Below are positions 32,122-49,281 of a DNA stretch of 64,000 nt, piece after piece. This DNA is from Citreicoccus inhibens (GTDB lineage: Bacteria > Myxococcota > Myxococcia > Myxococcales > Myxococcaceae). The stretch lies in contig NZ_JAHNZT010000015.1 of NCBI RefSeq assembly GCF_019039035.1, positions 62,001 to 126,000 of the forward strand, written 5' to 3'. The notes below the pieces were generated by a model. It was not told the origin of the DNA. It made no database searches and saw only the letters and a program-made list of their open reading frames with translations. A program made the position numbers and the translations under genes. The first letter of the stretch is position 1. Each line of letters begins with the position of its first letter.

Positions 32122-32892
32122 TCAGCGGCCGGTGAAGCGCGGCGCTCGCTTCTCCAGGAACGACGCCCGTCCCTCTTTCGCATCCTCGCTGGCGAAGGCC
32201 TCGCTGCGCAGGGCGCGCACGTGCCCCAGGTCCTCGGCGGACAGCGGCGAGCGCGCCAGCAATCCAAATACCGCCTTCATCCCGGACACCGCCTTGGGCG
32301 CGTGCCCCGCCAGCGTGGCGCACAGCGCGAGCGCGCGGGCCTCGGCCGCCTCGGCCTCGAGGCACTCGTCGAGCAGCCCCCAGCTCAGCGCGTCCTGGCA
32401 GTCCAGCCGGCGGGCCGTGAGGAAGAGCTGCTTGGCGTGCGCGAAGCCCACCAGCCTCGCCGCGCGAGCGAGTCCCTCGGGCGAGTAGACGATGCCCAAC
32501 CTCGCCGGAGGCATGATGAAGAAGGCATCCGGACCGCCGATGCGAAAGTCGCAGGCCACGGCCAGGTCGAACCCCGCCCCCACCGCCGCGCCTCGCACCA
32601 GCGCCACGGAGGGCGCCGGGTGACGCTCCAGCTTGAGCAGGCACGCCACCAGCGCGTCGTCCGGGAGCCGCCCATCCGCTCCGGGCGGGCCCAGGTGGGA
32701 CAAGTCATAGCCCGCGCAGAAGTGCTCGCCCGCGCCTCGCACGAGGAGCGCTCTGACGTGCGGCGCGGGCTCCAGCGCCGCGTCCAGACGGGCCAGCAGC
32801 GCGTCATCCAGCGCGTTGCGCCGAGCGGGGTTGCGCAGGGTCAGCACCCTCACGCCGCCCTCGCGGTCCTCGACTTCGAGTGACGGCTCCAC
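32122..32892 (-). CDS. Enoyl-CoA hydratase/isomerase (crotonase) family protein
   Basis: 256 residues from GTG. Crotonase fold: EHFCAGYDLSHLG (oxyanion/CoA segment), RGAAVGAGFDLAVACDFRIG, PPARLGIVYSPEGLARAARLVG and the C-terminal EGRASFLEKRAPRFTGR, a family-typical ending. Both catalytic glutamates of canonical hydratases are changed: Asp in GAGFDLA and Ala in PPARLG. A plain hydration reaction is therefore doubtful. Last gene of an operon with a biotin carboxylase and a biotin carrier protein, 23 nt downstream of the latter, so its substrate is probably made or used by an acyl-CoA carboxylase, for example in branched-chain or propionyl-CoA metabolism (inference). Confidence 0.88.
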   Translation of the reverse strand: MEPSLEVEDREGGVRVLTLRNPARRNALDDALLARLDAALEPAPHVRALLVRGAGEHFCAGYDLSHLGPPGADGRLPDDALVACLLKLERHPAPSVALVRGAAVGAGFDLAVACDFRIGGPDAFFIMPPARLGIVYSPEGLARAARLVGFAHAKQLFLTARRLDCQDALSWGLLDECLEAEAAEARALALCATLAGHAPKAVSGMKAVFGLLARSPLSAEDLGHVRALRSEAFASEDAKEGRASFLEKRAPRFTGR

Positions 32893-32915
32893 CGCTCGAC
32901 CCTCCGCGCGCGGTC

Positions 32916-33128
32916 CTAGCCCAGCACCACGAGGACGTCGCCCTCGTTGACGGCCTGGGCCTCACTGCACCGGATCTCCTTCACGGTGCCACCATCGGTG
33001 GCCTCGACCGGCATCTCCATCTTCATGGACTCGAGGATGACGAGGACGTCGCCCGCGTTCACCTGCTGGCCCACCTTCACTTCAATCTTCCACACGGTGC
33101 CCGTGATGTGCGCCGCCACGTCCGCCAT
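32916..33128 (-). CDS. Biotin carboxyl carrier protein, minimal (acyl-CoA carboxylase)
   Basis: 70 residues, consisting only of a biotinyl/lipoyl domain: HITGTVWKIEVKVGQQVNAGDVLVILESMKMEMPVEA. Lys36 in ESMKMEM is the biotinylation site. Standard AccB has a further N-terminal half of about 80 residues, so this belongs with carriers of propionyl-, methylcrotonyl- or similar carboxylases, or to acetyl-CoA carboxylases with short carriers. It lies between a biotin carboxylase gene (42 nt upstream) and a crotonase gene. Confidence 0.92.
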   Translation of the reverse strand: MADVAAHITGTVWKIEVKVGQQVNAGDVLVILESMKMEMPVEATDGGTVKEIRCSEAQAVNEGDVLVVLG

Positions 33129-33170
33129 AGCCGAGTGCCTCCTCAGGGGTGAATGTCACGCACGCCGTGC

Positions 33171-34520
33171 TCACGGCTTCGCGTGGTGCTCCAGGAAATG
33201 CGTGTCCAGCTCACCCGCGCCGAAGGCCGGGTCCTGCACGATGCGCAGGTGGAGCGGGATGTTCGTCTTGATGCCCTCAATCTTGAACGACTGGAGCGCC
33301 GCCACCGAGCGCTCCATCGCCTGCGCGCGCGTGTCACCGGACACGATGAGCTTGGCAATCATCGGGTCGTAGTTGGGCGTGACGATGTTGCCCTCCACGT
33401 AGCCCGAGTCCAGGCGGACGCCCTCGCCCGTGGGCGGCTGGAAGACCTTCAGCGGCCCGGGGGACGGGAAGTACTTCACGGGGTCCTCCGCGTAGATGCG
33501 GAACTCCAGCGCGGCCCCGCGCCGCTTCACGTCCTCCTGCTTCACCGTCAGCTTCTCGCCCGCCGCGATGCGCAGCTGCCAGCCAATCAGGTCCAGGCCC
33601 GTGGTCAGCTCCGTCACCGGGTGCTCCACCTGGAGGCGGGCATTCATCTCGATGAAGTACACCTGCCCGTCCGAGTACAGGAACTCGACCGTGCCCGCGT
33701 TGGCGTAGCCGAACGTCCGGGCCGCGGTGACGGCCGCGGTGAAGAGCGTCTCCGCCAGGGCCGCGTTCCGGCCATTCGCGAAGAGCACCGACGGGGCCTC
33801 CTCCACCACCTTCTGGTGCCGGCGCTGGATGGAGCACTCGCGCTCCAGGCAGTGGATGAGGTGGCCGTGGTGGTCACCGAGGATCTGCACCTCGATGTGG
33901 CGCGGCGCGGGGAAGTAGCGCTCCAGGTAGACACCCTCGCGCCCGAAGGCGGCCTTCGCGCGGTCGGTGCACTGGCGGAAGACCTTCTCCAGCTCCGCGG
34001 CGTTGTTCGCCACGGCCATGCCAATGCCACCACCGCCGCTCGCGGCCTTGCAAAGCACGGGGTAGCCAATGCGCTCCGCGGCGGCCAGCGCGCTCGCCAC
34101 GTCTGGCACCACGCCGTCGCTGCCGGGGACGACGGGCACGCCCGCCGCGGCCACCAGCTTGCGCGCCTGGCTCTTGTCCTTCATCCGCGCCATGGCCTCG
34201 GGCGGAGGCCCCACGAAGGTCAGCCCCGCGTCCGCGCAGGCCTGGGCGAACTCGCCATTCTCCGACACGAAGCCGTAGCCGGGATGCACGGCGTCCGCGC
34301 CCGTCTGCTTCGCCGCGGCGAGGATGGCCGCGACGTTGAGGTAGCTGTCCTTGGCCGGCGCGGGCCCCAGCCGAACGGCCTCATCCGCCTCCTTGACGAA
34401 GGGGAGGTCCACGTCCGCGTCCGAGTACACGGCCACGGTCTTCAACCCCATCCCTCGGGCCACCGCGCCGATGCGGCGCGCGATTTCACCCCGATTGGCG
34501 ATGAGCAGCTTCTTGAACAT
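33171..34520 (-). CDS. accC: Biotin carboxylase subunit of an acyl-CoA carboxylase
   Basis: 449 residues. ATP-grasp enzyme that carboxylates biotin on the partner carrier protein. Landmarks: N-terminal MFKKLLIANRGEIARRI, HPGYGFVSENGEFAQAC, the ATP glycine loop KAASGGGGIGMAVA, YLERYFPAPRHIEVQILGDHHG, ECSIQRRHQKVVEEAPS, and the catalytic FIEMNARLQVEHPVTELTTGLDLIGWQLRIAAGE. Length equals E. coli AccC (449). First gene of a three-gene leftward operon. No carboxyltransferase subunit is in the window, so the acyl-CoA substrate is unknown; the accC symbol describes the subunit type only. Confidence 0.93.
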   Translation of the reverse strand: MFKKLLIANRGEIARRIGAVARGMGLKTVAVYSDADVDLPFVKEADEAVRLGPAPAKDSYLNVAAILAAAKQTGADAVHPGYGFVSENGEFAQACADAGLTFVGPPPEAMARMKDKSQARKLVAAAGVPVVPGSDGVVPDVASALAAAERIGYPVLCKAASGGGGIGMAVANNAAELEKVFRQCTDRAKAAFGREGVYLERYFPAPRHIEVQILGDHHGHLIHCLERECSIQRRHQKVVEEAPSVLFANGRNAALAETLFTAAVTAARTFGYANAGTVEFLYSDGQVYFIEMNARLQVEHPVTELTTGLDLIGWQLRIAAGEKLTVKQEDVKRRGAALEFRIYAEDPVKYFPSPGPLKVFQPPTGEGVRLDSGYVEGNIVTPNYDPMIAKLIVSGDTRAQAMERSVAALQSFKIEGIKTNIPLHLRIVQDPAFGAGELDTHFLEHHAKP

Positions 34521-34643
34521 GCGGGACACCTCGAGCTCGCGCGAAGGGCGGCCACCGTAGCCGTGGCCCCCCTGCCTGACAAGGCCGCACATGCGTGCGC
34601 AACAGGACCCTACAACCCTGTAAATTTGCGGGGTTGCGTGAGC

Positions 34644-35039
34644 ATGCGTACCTTGCCCGACGTGATGCCTTCCTCGAACGGAACTGACGGCGTGGTGGAT
34701 CTCTTGGGTGCTCGCCGCGCGAAGCGCCTGGACCTCTACCGGGGTCGCGTGGCGGACCGGGTCCACGCCACGCGCAATGAGCTGGTCGCGCTCTACCAGG
34801 GCGGCAACCTCTTCACCCCGGACGGCACGAAGCAGGGCCGCTCGCTGCTCAAGGCCCTTCAGTTGCTCCAGCGCGCGGAGCTCCACCTGGACGAGCTGGC
34901 GGGCGCGGGCGTGATTCCCGCCCCCCGTCACCCGGAGCGCATCGACGCGCTCTACGGGGAGGTGGATGGGCTCTTCACGCGGTGTGACCGGCTCACGGGC
35001 CGAGGCACCGCCAGCGTGGCGCGCCTCCCCGCTCGCTAG
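34644..35039 (+). CDS. Small conserved hypothetical protein, predicted helical
   Basis: 131 residues from ATG 34644; a GTG 34638 and ATG 34665 are alternatives. Not recognised. Mostly alpha-helical and charged: VVDLLGARRAKRLDLYRGRVADRVHATRNELVALYQGGNLFTPDGTKQGRSLLKALQLLQRAELHLDEL. No signal peptide, no membrane segment. High third-position GC throughout supports coding. An AT-rich stretch with TGTAAATTTG lies just upstream and may hold the promoter. It converges with ftsZ, with 4 nt between stops. Confidence 0.75.
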   Translation: MRTLPDVMPSSNGTDGVVDLLGARRAKRLDLYRGRVADRVHATRNELVALYQGGNLFTPDGTKQGRSLLKALQLLQRAELHLDELAGAGVIPAPRHPERIDALYGEVDGLFTRCDRLTGRGTASVARLPAR

Positions 35040-35043
35040 TCGA

Positions 35044-36276
35044 CTACGGCAGCTCCGTCTGGCCCTGCCGCCGCAGGAAGGTGGGGATGTCGAACTGGTC
35101 CTCGTCCATGGGCAGCGCCGCGTCCTTCACCACGGACGTGCGCGAGCTGGCGACGGGCTTGGTGTTCTCCACCGCGGCCAGCGTCGGACGCGGAGCGCCC
35201 TTGCTGGGCACCAGGCTGGCCACCTCCTCGCGCGCCGCCGTCAGCGCGGAGGACGGCGGGGGGCGGCTGCTGATGAGCGGCACCTGCACCACCGGCGCCA
35301 TGTTGCGCACCTTCGGCGCGTCCCGGTGCACGAAGCCCGTGGCGATGATGGTGATCTTCACCTCGTCCTGAATCTGATCGTCGATGAGCGAGCCGAAGAT
35401 GATCTCCGCCTCGCTGTCCGCGGCGTCGTGGACGAGCGTGAGGGCCTCGTTGACCTCCTGCAAGGTCATGTCGCGGCCACCGGTGATGTTGATGAGCAGA
35501 CCCGTGGCCCCGTCGATGGACACGTCCTCGAGCAGCGGGCTGGAGATGGCCTGCTGCATGGCCGTCAGCGCGCGCTTGTCACCCGACGCGTTGCCCGTGC
35601 CCATGAGCGCGAGCCCCTTGTCGCTCATGATGGTCTTCACATCCGCGAAGTCCACGTTGATGTAGCCGTGGTACTGGATGAGGTCGCTGATGCCCTGCAC
35701 GGCGTTGAGCAGGACCTCGTCCGCGCGCTTGAAGGTCTCCAGCAGCGGCATCGGCTCGTTGGAGAGCGACAGCAGGCGCTGGTTGGGGATGGTGATGAGG
35801 GTGTCCACCGCGGCCTTGAGCTCCACGATGCCCTGCTCGGCCTGCTTGCGGCGCCGGTTGCCCTCGAAGAGGAACGGCTTGGTGACCACGCCCACCGTCA
35901 GGCAGCCCAGGCTCTTGGCGATGTCCGCGATGATGGGCGCGGCGCCCGTGCCGGTGCCACCGCCCATGCCCGCGGTGACGAAGACCATGTCCGCGCCCTC
36001 GAGCACGGCGGCGATCTGATCCTTCGACTCCAGCGCGGCCTCGCGGCCCATCTCCGGGTTGGCACCCGCGCCCAGGCCCTTGGTCAGCGCCTGTCCGAGC
36101 TGGAGGCGCGTGGGCGCCTTGCTGGCGGCCAGAGCCTGGACATCGGTGTTGGCGGCGATGAAGTCCACGCGGTCCAGCTTGGCGAGAATCATCGTGTTGA
36201 CCGCGTTGCAGCCGGCCCCGCCCGCCCCGACGACCCGAATCTTGGCGGCCTGCTTGTTCTGCTCGAACTGGTCCAT
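35044..36276 (-). CDS. ftsZ: Cell division protein FtsZ
   Basis: 410 residues. Tubulin-like GTPase that forms the division ring. Seen: [18 protein letters not shown] (about 12-29), [13 protein letters not shown], the GTP-binding signature [20 protein letters not shown] (about 101-120), the T7 loop [12 protein letters not shown] with catalytic aspartates (about 205-216), GNASGDKRA and [13 protein letters not shown]. After a variable Pro/Ser-rich linker the C-terminal peptide [10 protein letters not shown] is the conserved hook for FtsA and other partners. ATG 36276 is used ([15 protein letters not shown]). The gene is separated from ftsA by an 8.9-kb gene read in the same direction, so it is probably transcribed from its own promoter in the 308-nt spacer. 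Confidence 0.98.
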   Translation of the reverse strand: MDQFEQNKQAAKIRVVGAGGAGCNAVNTMILAKLDRVDFIAANTDVQALAASKAPTRLQLGQALTKGLGAGANPEMGREAALESKDQIAAVLEGADMVFVTAGMGGGTGTGAAPIIADIAKSLGCLTVGVVTKPFLFEGNRRRKQAEQGIVELKAAVDTLITIPNQRLLSLSNEPMPLLETFKRADEVLLNAVQGISDLIQYHGYINVDFADVKTIMSDKGLALMGTGNASGDKRALTAMQQAISSPLLEDVSIDGATGLLINITGGRDMTLQEVNEALTLVHDAADSEAEIIFGSLIDDQIQDEVKITIIATGFVHRDAPKVRNMAPVVQVPLISSRPPPSSALTAAREEVASLVPSKGAPRPTLAAVENTKPVASSRTSVVKDAALPMDEDQFDIPTFLRRQGQTELP

Positions 36277-36584
36277 GATGGTCCTCTTGGCGGATGCACC
36301 GCGGCGCCGCCCGCGCGCTTCCAACCTCAACAATCATCAGCAAGTGAGGGGGTTTGGCAAGTATTCCGCTACGCGCCTGTAGCGGCCTGCTGCGGGGCCG
36401 AGTCCTGACGCCCACTTACACGCCAGCGCCGTGCCTGCCCAGGAAGACCTGCCGGATGCCTGCCCCCTCTTGACTCGCGGAGTCCAGTTCTCCGGGCAAG
36501 CTCGGCCAGTCCAGGCCTGCGCCAGAAATGCAACGGGCCCGTCCCCCCGAGGGAGACGGGCCCGTTCACCTCAGTCGAGCGGGC
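36277..36584. other. Spacer between the giant surface/OmpA gene and ftsZ
   Basis: 308 nt. Holds the terminator at 36532-36566 and, toward ftsZ, a somewhat AT-richer stretch (36325-36365, with AACAATCATCAGCAAGTGAGG) that may carry the ftsZ promoter. No gene seen. Confidence 0.5.
36532..36566 (-). terminator. Terminator after the giant surface/OmpA gene
   Basis: Twelve-pair perfect stem AACGGGCCCGTC / GACGGGCCCGTT with an inner CCC/GGG extension, 18 nt after the stop codon on the minus strand. The downstream strand reads TTGCATTTCT, a weak T-tract. Confidence 0.7.
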
Positions 36585-45443
<8,859 letters not shown>

Positions 45444-45582
45444 AAGGTCTGCGGCCGAAAGGGAATGGGCCCCCCCACCGCGAAGGGCGCGCATAGCAAG
45501 CGCGGCGCCAGTGTCCACTCCTTGGCCATCCTCCGCCAATTCAAGGGCTTCCACGCCCGTTCCCAACCTGGAAGGGCTCGCG

Positions 45583-45599
45583 GATCCGAATCACGGATC
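45583..45599. promoter_or_regulatory. Inverted repeat upstream of the giant surface gene
   Basis: GATCCG-AATCA-CGGATC, about 140 nt before the start codon and 77 nt beyond the ftsA terminator. A candidate regulator site; no evidence beyond symmetry. Confidence 0.3.
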
Positions 45600-45675
45600 T
45601 GATTTCCAGAAACCGGATCGCGGATGACCCAGGTGTTGCGTGCTGAACCAACGCGCTGCGTCCGTCTCCAACGCA

Positions 45676-45701
45676 AAAGGGCCCCCCGAAGGGAGCCCTT
45701 T
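45676..45701 (-). terminator. Rho-independent terminator after ftsA
   Basis: Stem AAAGGGC / GCCCTTT with inner C/G pairs, 30 nt after the ftsA stop on the minus strand. The downstream strand ends CCCTTTTGCGTT, giving a short T-run. It separates ftsA from the giant surface gene. Confidence 0.75.
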
Positions 45702-45730
45702 GCGCACCGCAGCAACGCGGGGACAGCGGC

Positions 45731-46966
45731 CTAGAAAATCTCCTCGAGCCACTCCCGCATCCGGCCCTTGACCTTCTTGTACACGTTGCCGTCCTCGCGG
45801 ATCCGGAACAGGCGGCGATCCAGGTGCTTGGCACCGTAGACGACCAGGCCCACGCCGGTCGCGTACATGGGGCTCTTCACCACGTCCACCAGGCCGCCAA
45901 TGCCGCGCGGCATGCCCCGGCGAACCGGCAGTCCGAGCACTTCCTCGGCCAGCTCCGGCATTCCCGCCAGCAGCGTGGATCCACCGGTGATGACGATGCC
46001 CGAGGCGAGCAGGTCCTCGTAGCCGCACTTCTGGATCTCGCGGTGGACGAGCTGGAAGATCTCCTCCACGCGCGGCTCGAGAATCTCGCAGAGAATCTGG
46101 CGCCCGAGCACGCGCGGCTGACGGCCGCCCACGCTGGGGACCTCGATGGTCTCGTCCTTGTTGATGAGCGACGCCAGCGCGCAGCCGTACTTCTGCTTGA
46201 TGCGCTCGGCCTCATGCGCGGGCGTGCGCAGCCCGATGGCGATGTCGCTCGTGAGGTTGTTGCCGCCCAGGGCGATGACCGCCGTGTGGACGATGGAGCC
46301 GCCCGAGAAGATTGCGATGTCGGTGGTCCCGCCGCCGATGTCGACGAGGCAGACGCCCAGCTCCTTCTCGTCCTCGCTCAGCACCGCCTCGGCGCTGGCC
46401 AGCGGCTGCAGCACGATGTCCGAGACGTTGAGCCCCGTGCGGTTGGCGCACTTGACGATGTTCTGCGCGCTGGAGACGGCCCCGGTGACGATGTGCACCT
46501 TGGCCTCCAGGCGCACGCCGGCCATGCCGAGCGGCTCCTTGATGCCGCCCTGGTCGTCGATGATGAACTCCTGGGGCAGGACGTGGATGACCTCCCGGTC
46601 CAACGGGATGGCCACCGCCTTGGCCGCGTCGATGACACGGGCGATGTCCGCCTCGCGCACCTCCTTGTCCTTCACTGCCACGATGCCCTGGGAGTTGAAG
46701 CCCTTGATGTGGCCGCCGGCGATCCCCGTGTAGACGTGGGAGATCTCCGCCCCGGCCATCAGCTCGGCTTCCTCCACCGCGCGACGGATCGACGACACAG
46801 TGGCCTCGATGTTGACCACCACGCCCTTGCGGAGCCCCTTGGACGGGTGCGTCCCGATGCCGATGATGTCGATCCCGTTGTCGGTCAGCTCCCCGACGAT
46901 GGCGCAGATCTTCGTCGTGCCGATGTCGAGGCCGACAATGATCTCCCCCGACTTCTGCTTCGCCAT
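45731..46966 (-). CDS. ftsA: Cell division protein FtsA
   Basis: 411 residues. Actin-like ATPase that anchors FtsZ to the membrane. Seen: IIVGLDIGTTKICAIVGEL (phosphate-1), the 1C subdomain (about 85-160, GGHIKGFNSQGIVAVKDKEV, VIHVLPQEFIIDDQ), LVDIGGGTTDIAIFSGGSI (phosphate-2), GIVITGGSTLLAGMPELAEEVLGLPVRRG (adenosine motif) and the C-terminal amphipathic membrane-targeting helix GRMREWLEEIF. Length 411 is normal. It follows ftsQ by 43 nt and is closed by a terminator, so it is not co-transcribed with ftsZ. Confidence 0.97.
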   Translation of the reverse strand: MAKQKSGEIIVGLDIGTTKICAIVGELTDNGIDIIGIGTHPSKGLRKGVVVNIEATVSSIRRAVEEAELMAGAEISHVYTGIAGGHIKGFNSQGIVAVKDKEVREADIARVIDAAKAVAIPLDREVIHVLPQEFIIDDQGGIKEPLGMAGVRLEAKVHIVTGAVSSAQNIVKCANRTGLNVSDIVLQPLASAEAVLSEDEKELGVCLVDIGGGTTDIAIFSGGSIVHTAVIALGGNNLTSDIAIGLRTPAHEAERIKQKYGCALASLINKDETIEVPSVGGRQPRVLGRQILCEILEPRVEEIFQLVHREIQKCGYEDLLASGIVITGGSTLLAGMPELAEEVLGLPVRRGMPRGIGGLVDVVKSPMYATGVGLVVYGAKHLDRRLFRIREDGNVYKKVKGRMREWLEEIF

Positions 46967-47009
46967 GACTACCCTCCCAGGCCCCCCACTCTCGTGAGGG
47001 GGCGTCCTC

Positions 47010-47867
47010 TTACCGCGTCGAGCCCCCGCTCCTCTCGGAGACGGACCCGCTCGAAAGCTTCACCGCCACCCAACCGGGTCGGGCACGGTTATCCAAATGA
47101 ATGATCTCGGCCGCAAGCCCTCTCGCGCTCAGTTCGCGCCGAACGCGGGCGAGCCGCTCGAGCTTGACTTCCGTGTCGCCCGCGCCGAGGCGCACCTCCT
47201 GCCCCGTCGCGGTCACCAACGCAAGCCCGGCGTCACCCAAACGCACCTCGGACAGCCGCTCGGTGCGGCCCGGCAGCAGCCGCGTGTACGCGCGCGCCAC
47301 CTCCAGGGCCTCGCGCAGACGCAGGCGGACCTTGTCGGCGTCCGCCACGTAGTCCTCGCGAACCACGCCGGTGACGAGCGGCAGGTCCAGCCCGTCCCCG
47401 GGCGTCACGCGCTTGAAGGGGTCTCCGGCCTCGTCCAGAACGTACAAGTCGCCCAGCACCGCGAGCGCGGCAGGCGCATGCTCGGAGACCGTCACGGAGA
47501 CCGCGCGCGGAAAACGGCGCGTCACTTCCACGGACTGAACCCAGGGGTGCTGGAGCATGGCGCGCTCCAGGGCGGACGGCTCCAGCGACCAGAGGTTCTG
47601 TCCAGCGGTCAGGCCGGACAGCTTCAGCAGTTCGCTTCGCGACGCACGCTGCAAGCCGGTGATGGTCACCGACTCCAGCGCGAAGCGCGGCGAGGCAAGC
47701 GCCCAGCTCCGCAGCTCGAGGCTTCCCCAGATGAGCGCCGCCGTCGCCACCGCCAGCCCCAGCGCCTTGGCCACCGTCGGCCCGTGCGAGCGCACCGCGC
47801 CCTTCACCACCTCGGTGCGCTGGGCGGTGTCTTGGCGACGCCGGTTCTTGGTTCGTCCAAAGGCCAT
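47010..47867 (-). CDS. ftsQ: Cell division protein FtsQ/DivIB
   Basis: 285 residues, bitopic. Basic cytoplasmic head (MAFGRTKNRRRQDTAQ), one membrane helix (AKALGLAVATAALIWGSLEL, about 33-52), POTRA domain (FALESVTITGLQRASRSELLKLSGLTAGQNLWSLEPSALERAMLQHPWVQSVEVTRRFPRAVSVTVSEHAP) and the beta-rich FtsQ domain (LYVLDEAGDPFKRVTPGDGLDLPLVTG). Couples early division proteins to the septal synthesis machinery. The usual upstream mur genes are not present: a gene-poor 660-nt stretch follows instead. Confidence 0.94.
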   Translation of the reverse strand: MAFGRTKNRRRQDTAQRTEVVKGAVRSHGPTVAKALGLAVATAALIWGSLELRSWALASPRFALESVTITGLQRASRSELLKLSGLTAGQNLWSLEPSALERAMLQHPWVQSVEVTRRFPRAVSVTVSEHAPAALAVLGDLYVLDEAGDPFKRVTPGDGLDLPLVTGVVREDYVADADKVRLRLREALEVARAYTRLLPGRTERLSEVRLGDAGLALVTATGQEVRLGAGDTEVKLERLARVRRELSARGLAAEIIHLDNRARPGWVAVKLSSGSVSERSGGSTR

Positions 47868-48530
47868 GATCGGGAGTGCGCATGCTGCGCGCGGTCGGAT
47901 CTCCACGCCAGTTTTTGGCTACAGGCCCGTTGAGGCACGTGGCTGTAGCCCGCGCGCCCCGTGTCGCCAGGAAGGACCCGCGCGCCACCCAGGGGGGCGC
48001 GCTGAGGGCCGCGGACACTCGGCTTCAAGCCGCCGAACTTCAAGGGCTTTTCGCGCGCCACTCGGGCACGCAACCTGTCGACGCTCCTGCTCGCCGATCG
48101 GGACCGGCTTCCTTCGTCGCTGCCGCACGGGGCTCGTCACGCGGTTCGTCTCGGACCAGGAGGGAGGAGAGAGTCTGGGGTGTTTAGCACCCCCTGGTGG
48201 ATTTCGGGTCATCTTTTCCTGAGTGCGCAGGGCTCTCCGGCTCTGCGACAGCGCAGCAGCCCGCACCGCGCCGCGTCAACGTCCCTGCCCGGCTGCGGCC
48301 CGTGGACATGCATCCGGAGAAAGAACGGGAATCGATCCGGTCCTTGAGCAGGAAACAGGTTCGACCGCATCGCCCGACACCGCGGTGAGTGAACCCGGCC
48401 GATGCGAGGGGCGCCGAGTGGCCCCCGACCACCGGGACAGCGAGGTACCAGAGGCAGCGGAGCGCGGCGCTCAATTTGCATTGGCGAAGGCCACGCCGGA
48501 ACCTCCCGGCCCGTTGCTGGAGTATTGCCC
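47868..48530. other. Gene-poor spacer between ftsQ and the accessory region
   Basis: 663 nt without a convincing gene: the small open frames on both strands have Arg/Ser/Pro-rich random-looking products. Contains a hairpin (48177-48193). murB, murC or ddl, which commonly precede ftsQ, are not seen. Confidence 0.6.
48177..48193. terminator. Small hairpin in the spacer
   Basis: GGGGTG-TTTAG-CACCCC. Could be a terminator or protein site; no gene ends directly before it. Confidence 0.3.
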
Positions 48531-49058
48531 ATGAGAGCCACCACGCGTGTTGCTGCTGTCATTGGCGTCGCCACTGCATTCGCCTCTTTCTCCCCTGCGG
48601 AGGCTGCCACGGCCACCGCGAACCTGACGGTGACGGCCACGGTCGGCTCGGCATGCACCATCAGCTCAGGCACCCTCAACTTCGGGAGCTATGACCCGGT
48701 CATCCTCAACGCGAGCACCGGCGTGGACCTGCTCGGCTCCGGCACCATGAACGTGCAGTGCACGCTGCTCGGGACGGCCGTCGTCACGCTGGGCCAGGGC
48801 GCCAACGCCAACACGGGCTCCACGGATGCCGCGCCCCTGCGTCGGATGTTGAACACGACCTCGGCGAACTATTTGTCCTACTCGCTGTACCAGGACGCCG
48901 CGCGCCTCGTGACGTGGGGCAACACCGCGGGCACCGGACTGGCCTACGTGGGCACGGGCTTGTCCGTCCCTGTGTCCATCTACGGCACCGTCCCCAAGGG
49001 ACAGAATGTGCCCTCGGGCAGCTACAGCGACGTCGTCGTCGCCACCATCACCTTCTGA
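48531..49058 (+). CDS. Spore coat protein U (SCPU) domain protein, secreted
   Basis: 175 residues from ATG with GGAG 8 nt upstream. Signal peptide MRATTRVAAVIGVATAFASFSPAEA, then the SCPU/CsuA-type Ig-like fold: ATATANLTVTATVGSACTISSGTLNFGSYDP, two cysteines (SACTI and VQCTL), late strands VSIYGTVPKGQNVPSGSYSDVVVATITF. Protein U itself is a secreted coat protein of Myxococcus xanthus spores, and related domains form chaperone-usher (Csu) pili. No chaperone or usher gene is adjacent, so it may be an orphan coat or surface protein. Followed by a compound hairpin. Confidence 0.9.
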   Translation: MRATTRVAAVIGVATAFASFSPAEAATATANLTVTATVGSACTISSGTLNFGSYDPVILNASTGVDLLGSGTMNVQCTLLGTAVVTLGQGANANTGSTDAAPLRRMLNTTSANYLSYSLYQDAARLVTWGNTAGTGLAYVGTGLSVPVSIYGTVPKGQNVPSGSYSDVVVATITF

Positions 49059-49062
49059 GGGA

Positions 49063-49118
49063 GGGACGCGAGAGGAGGACGTGTCGCATGACACCCGCGA
49101 GACGCTCCTCTGTCCCTT
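49063..49118 (+). terminator. Compound hairpin after the SCPU gene
   Basis: GGGAC plus AGAGGAG pair with CTCCTCT plus GTCCC, enclosing an inner hairpin GTGTC-GCAT-GACAC, followed by TT. Begins 5 nt after the stop. Confidence 0.45.
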
Positions 49119-49281
49119 CCGGGCACGCCATGGCGCCTGGAGGCATCGAGCCCTTTCAGGACTGGCCCTGTAACTCCAGCGCGCCGGCAGCCTCGTCGGA
49201 TCCATGTCGGAGGGAGGGTGTCTCGCAGTCGCCGTCCAGTGGACTGCCCGCGAGGACCCACGGAGACCTCCCCGCGACTCG

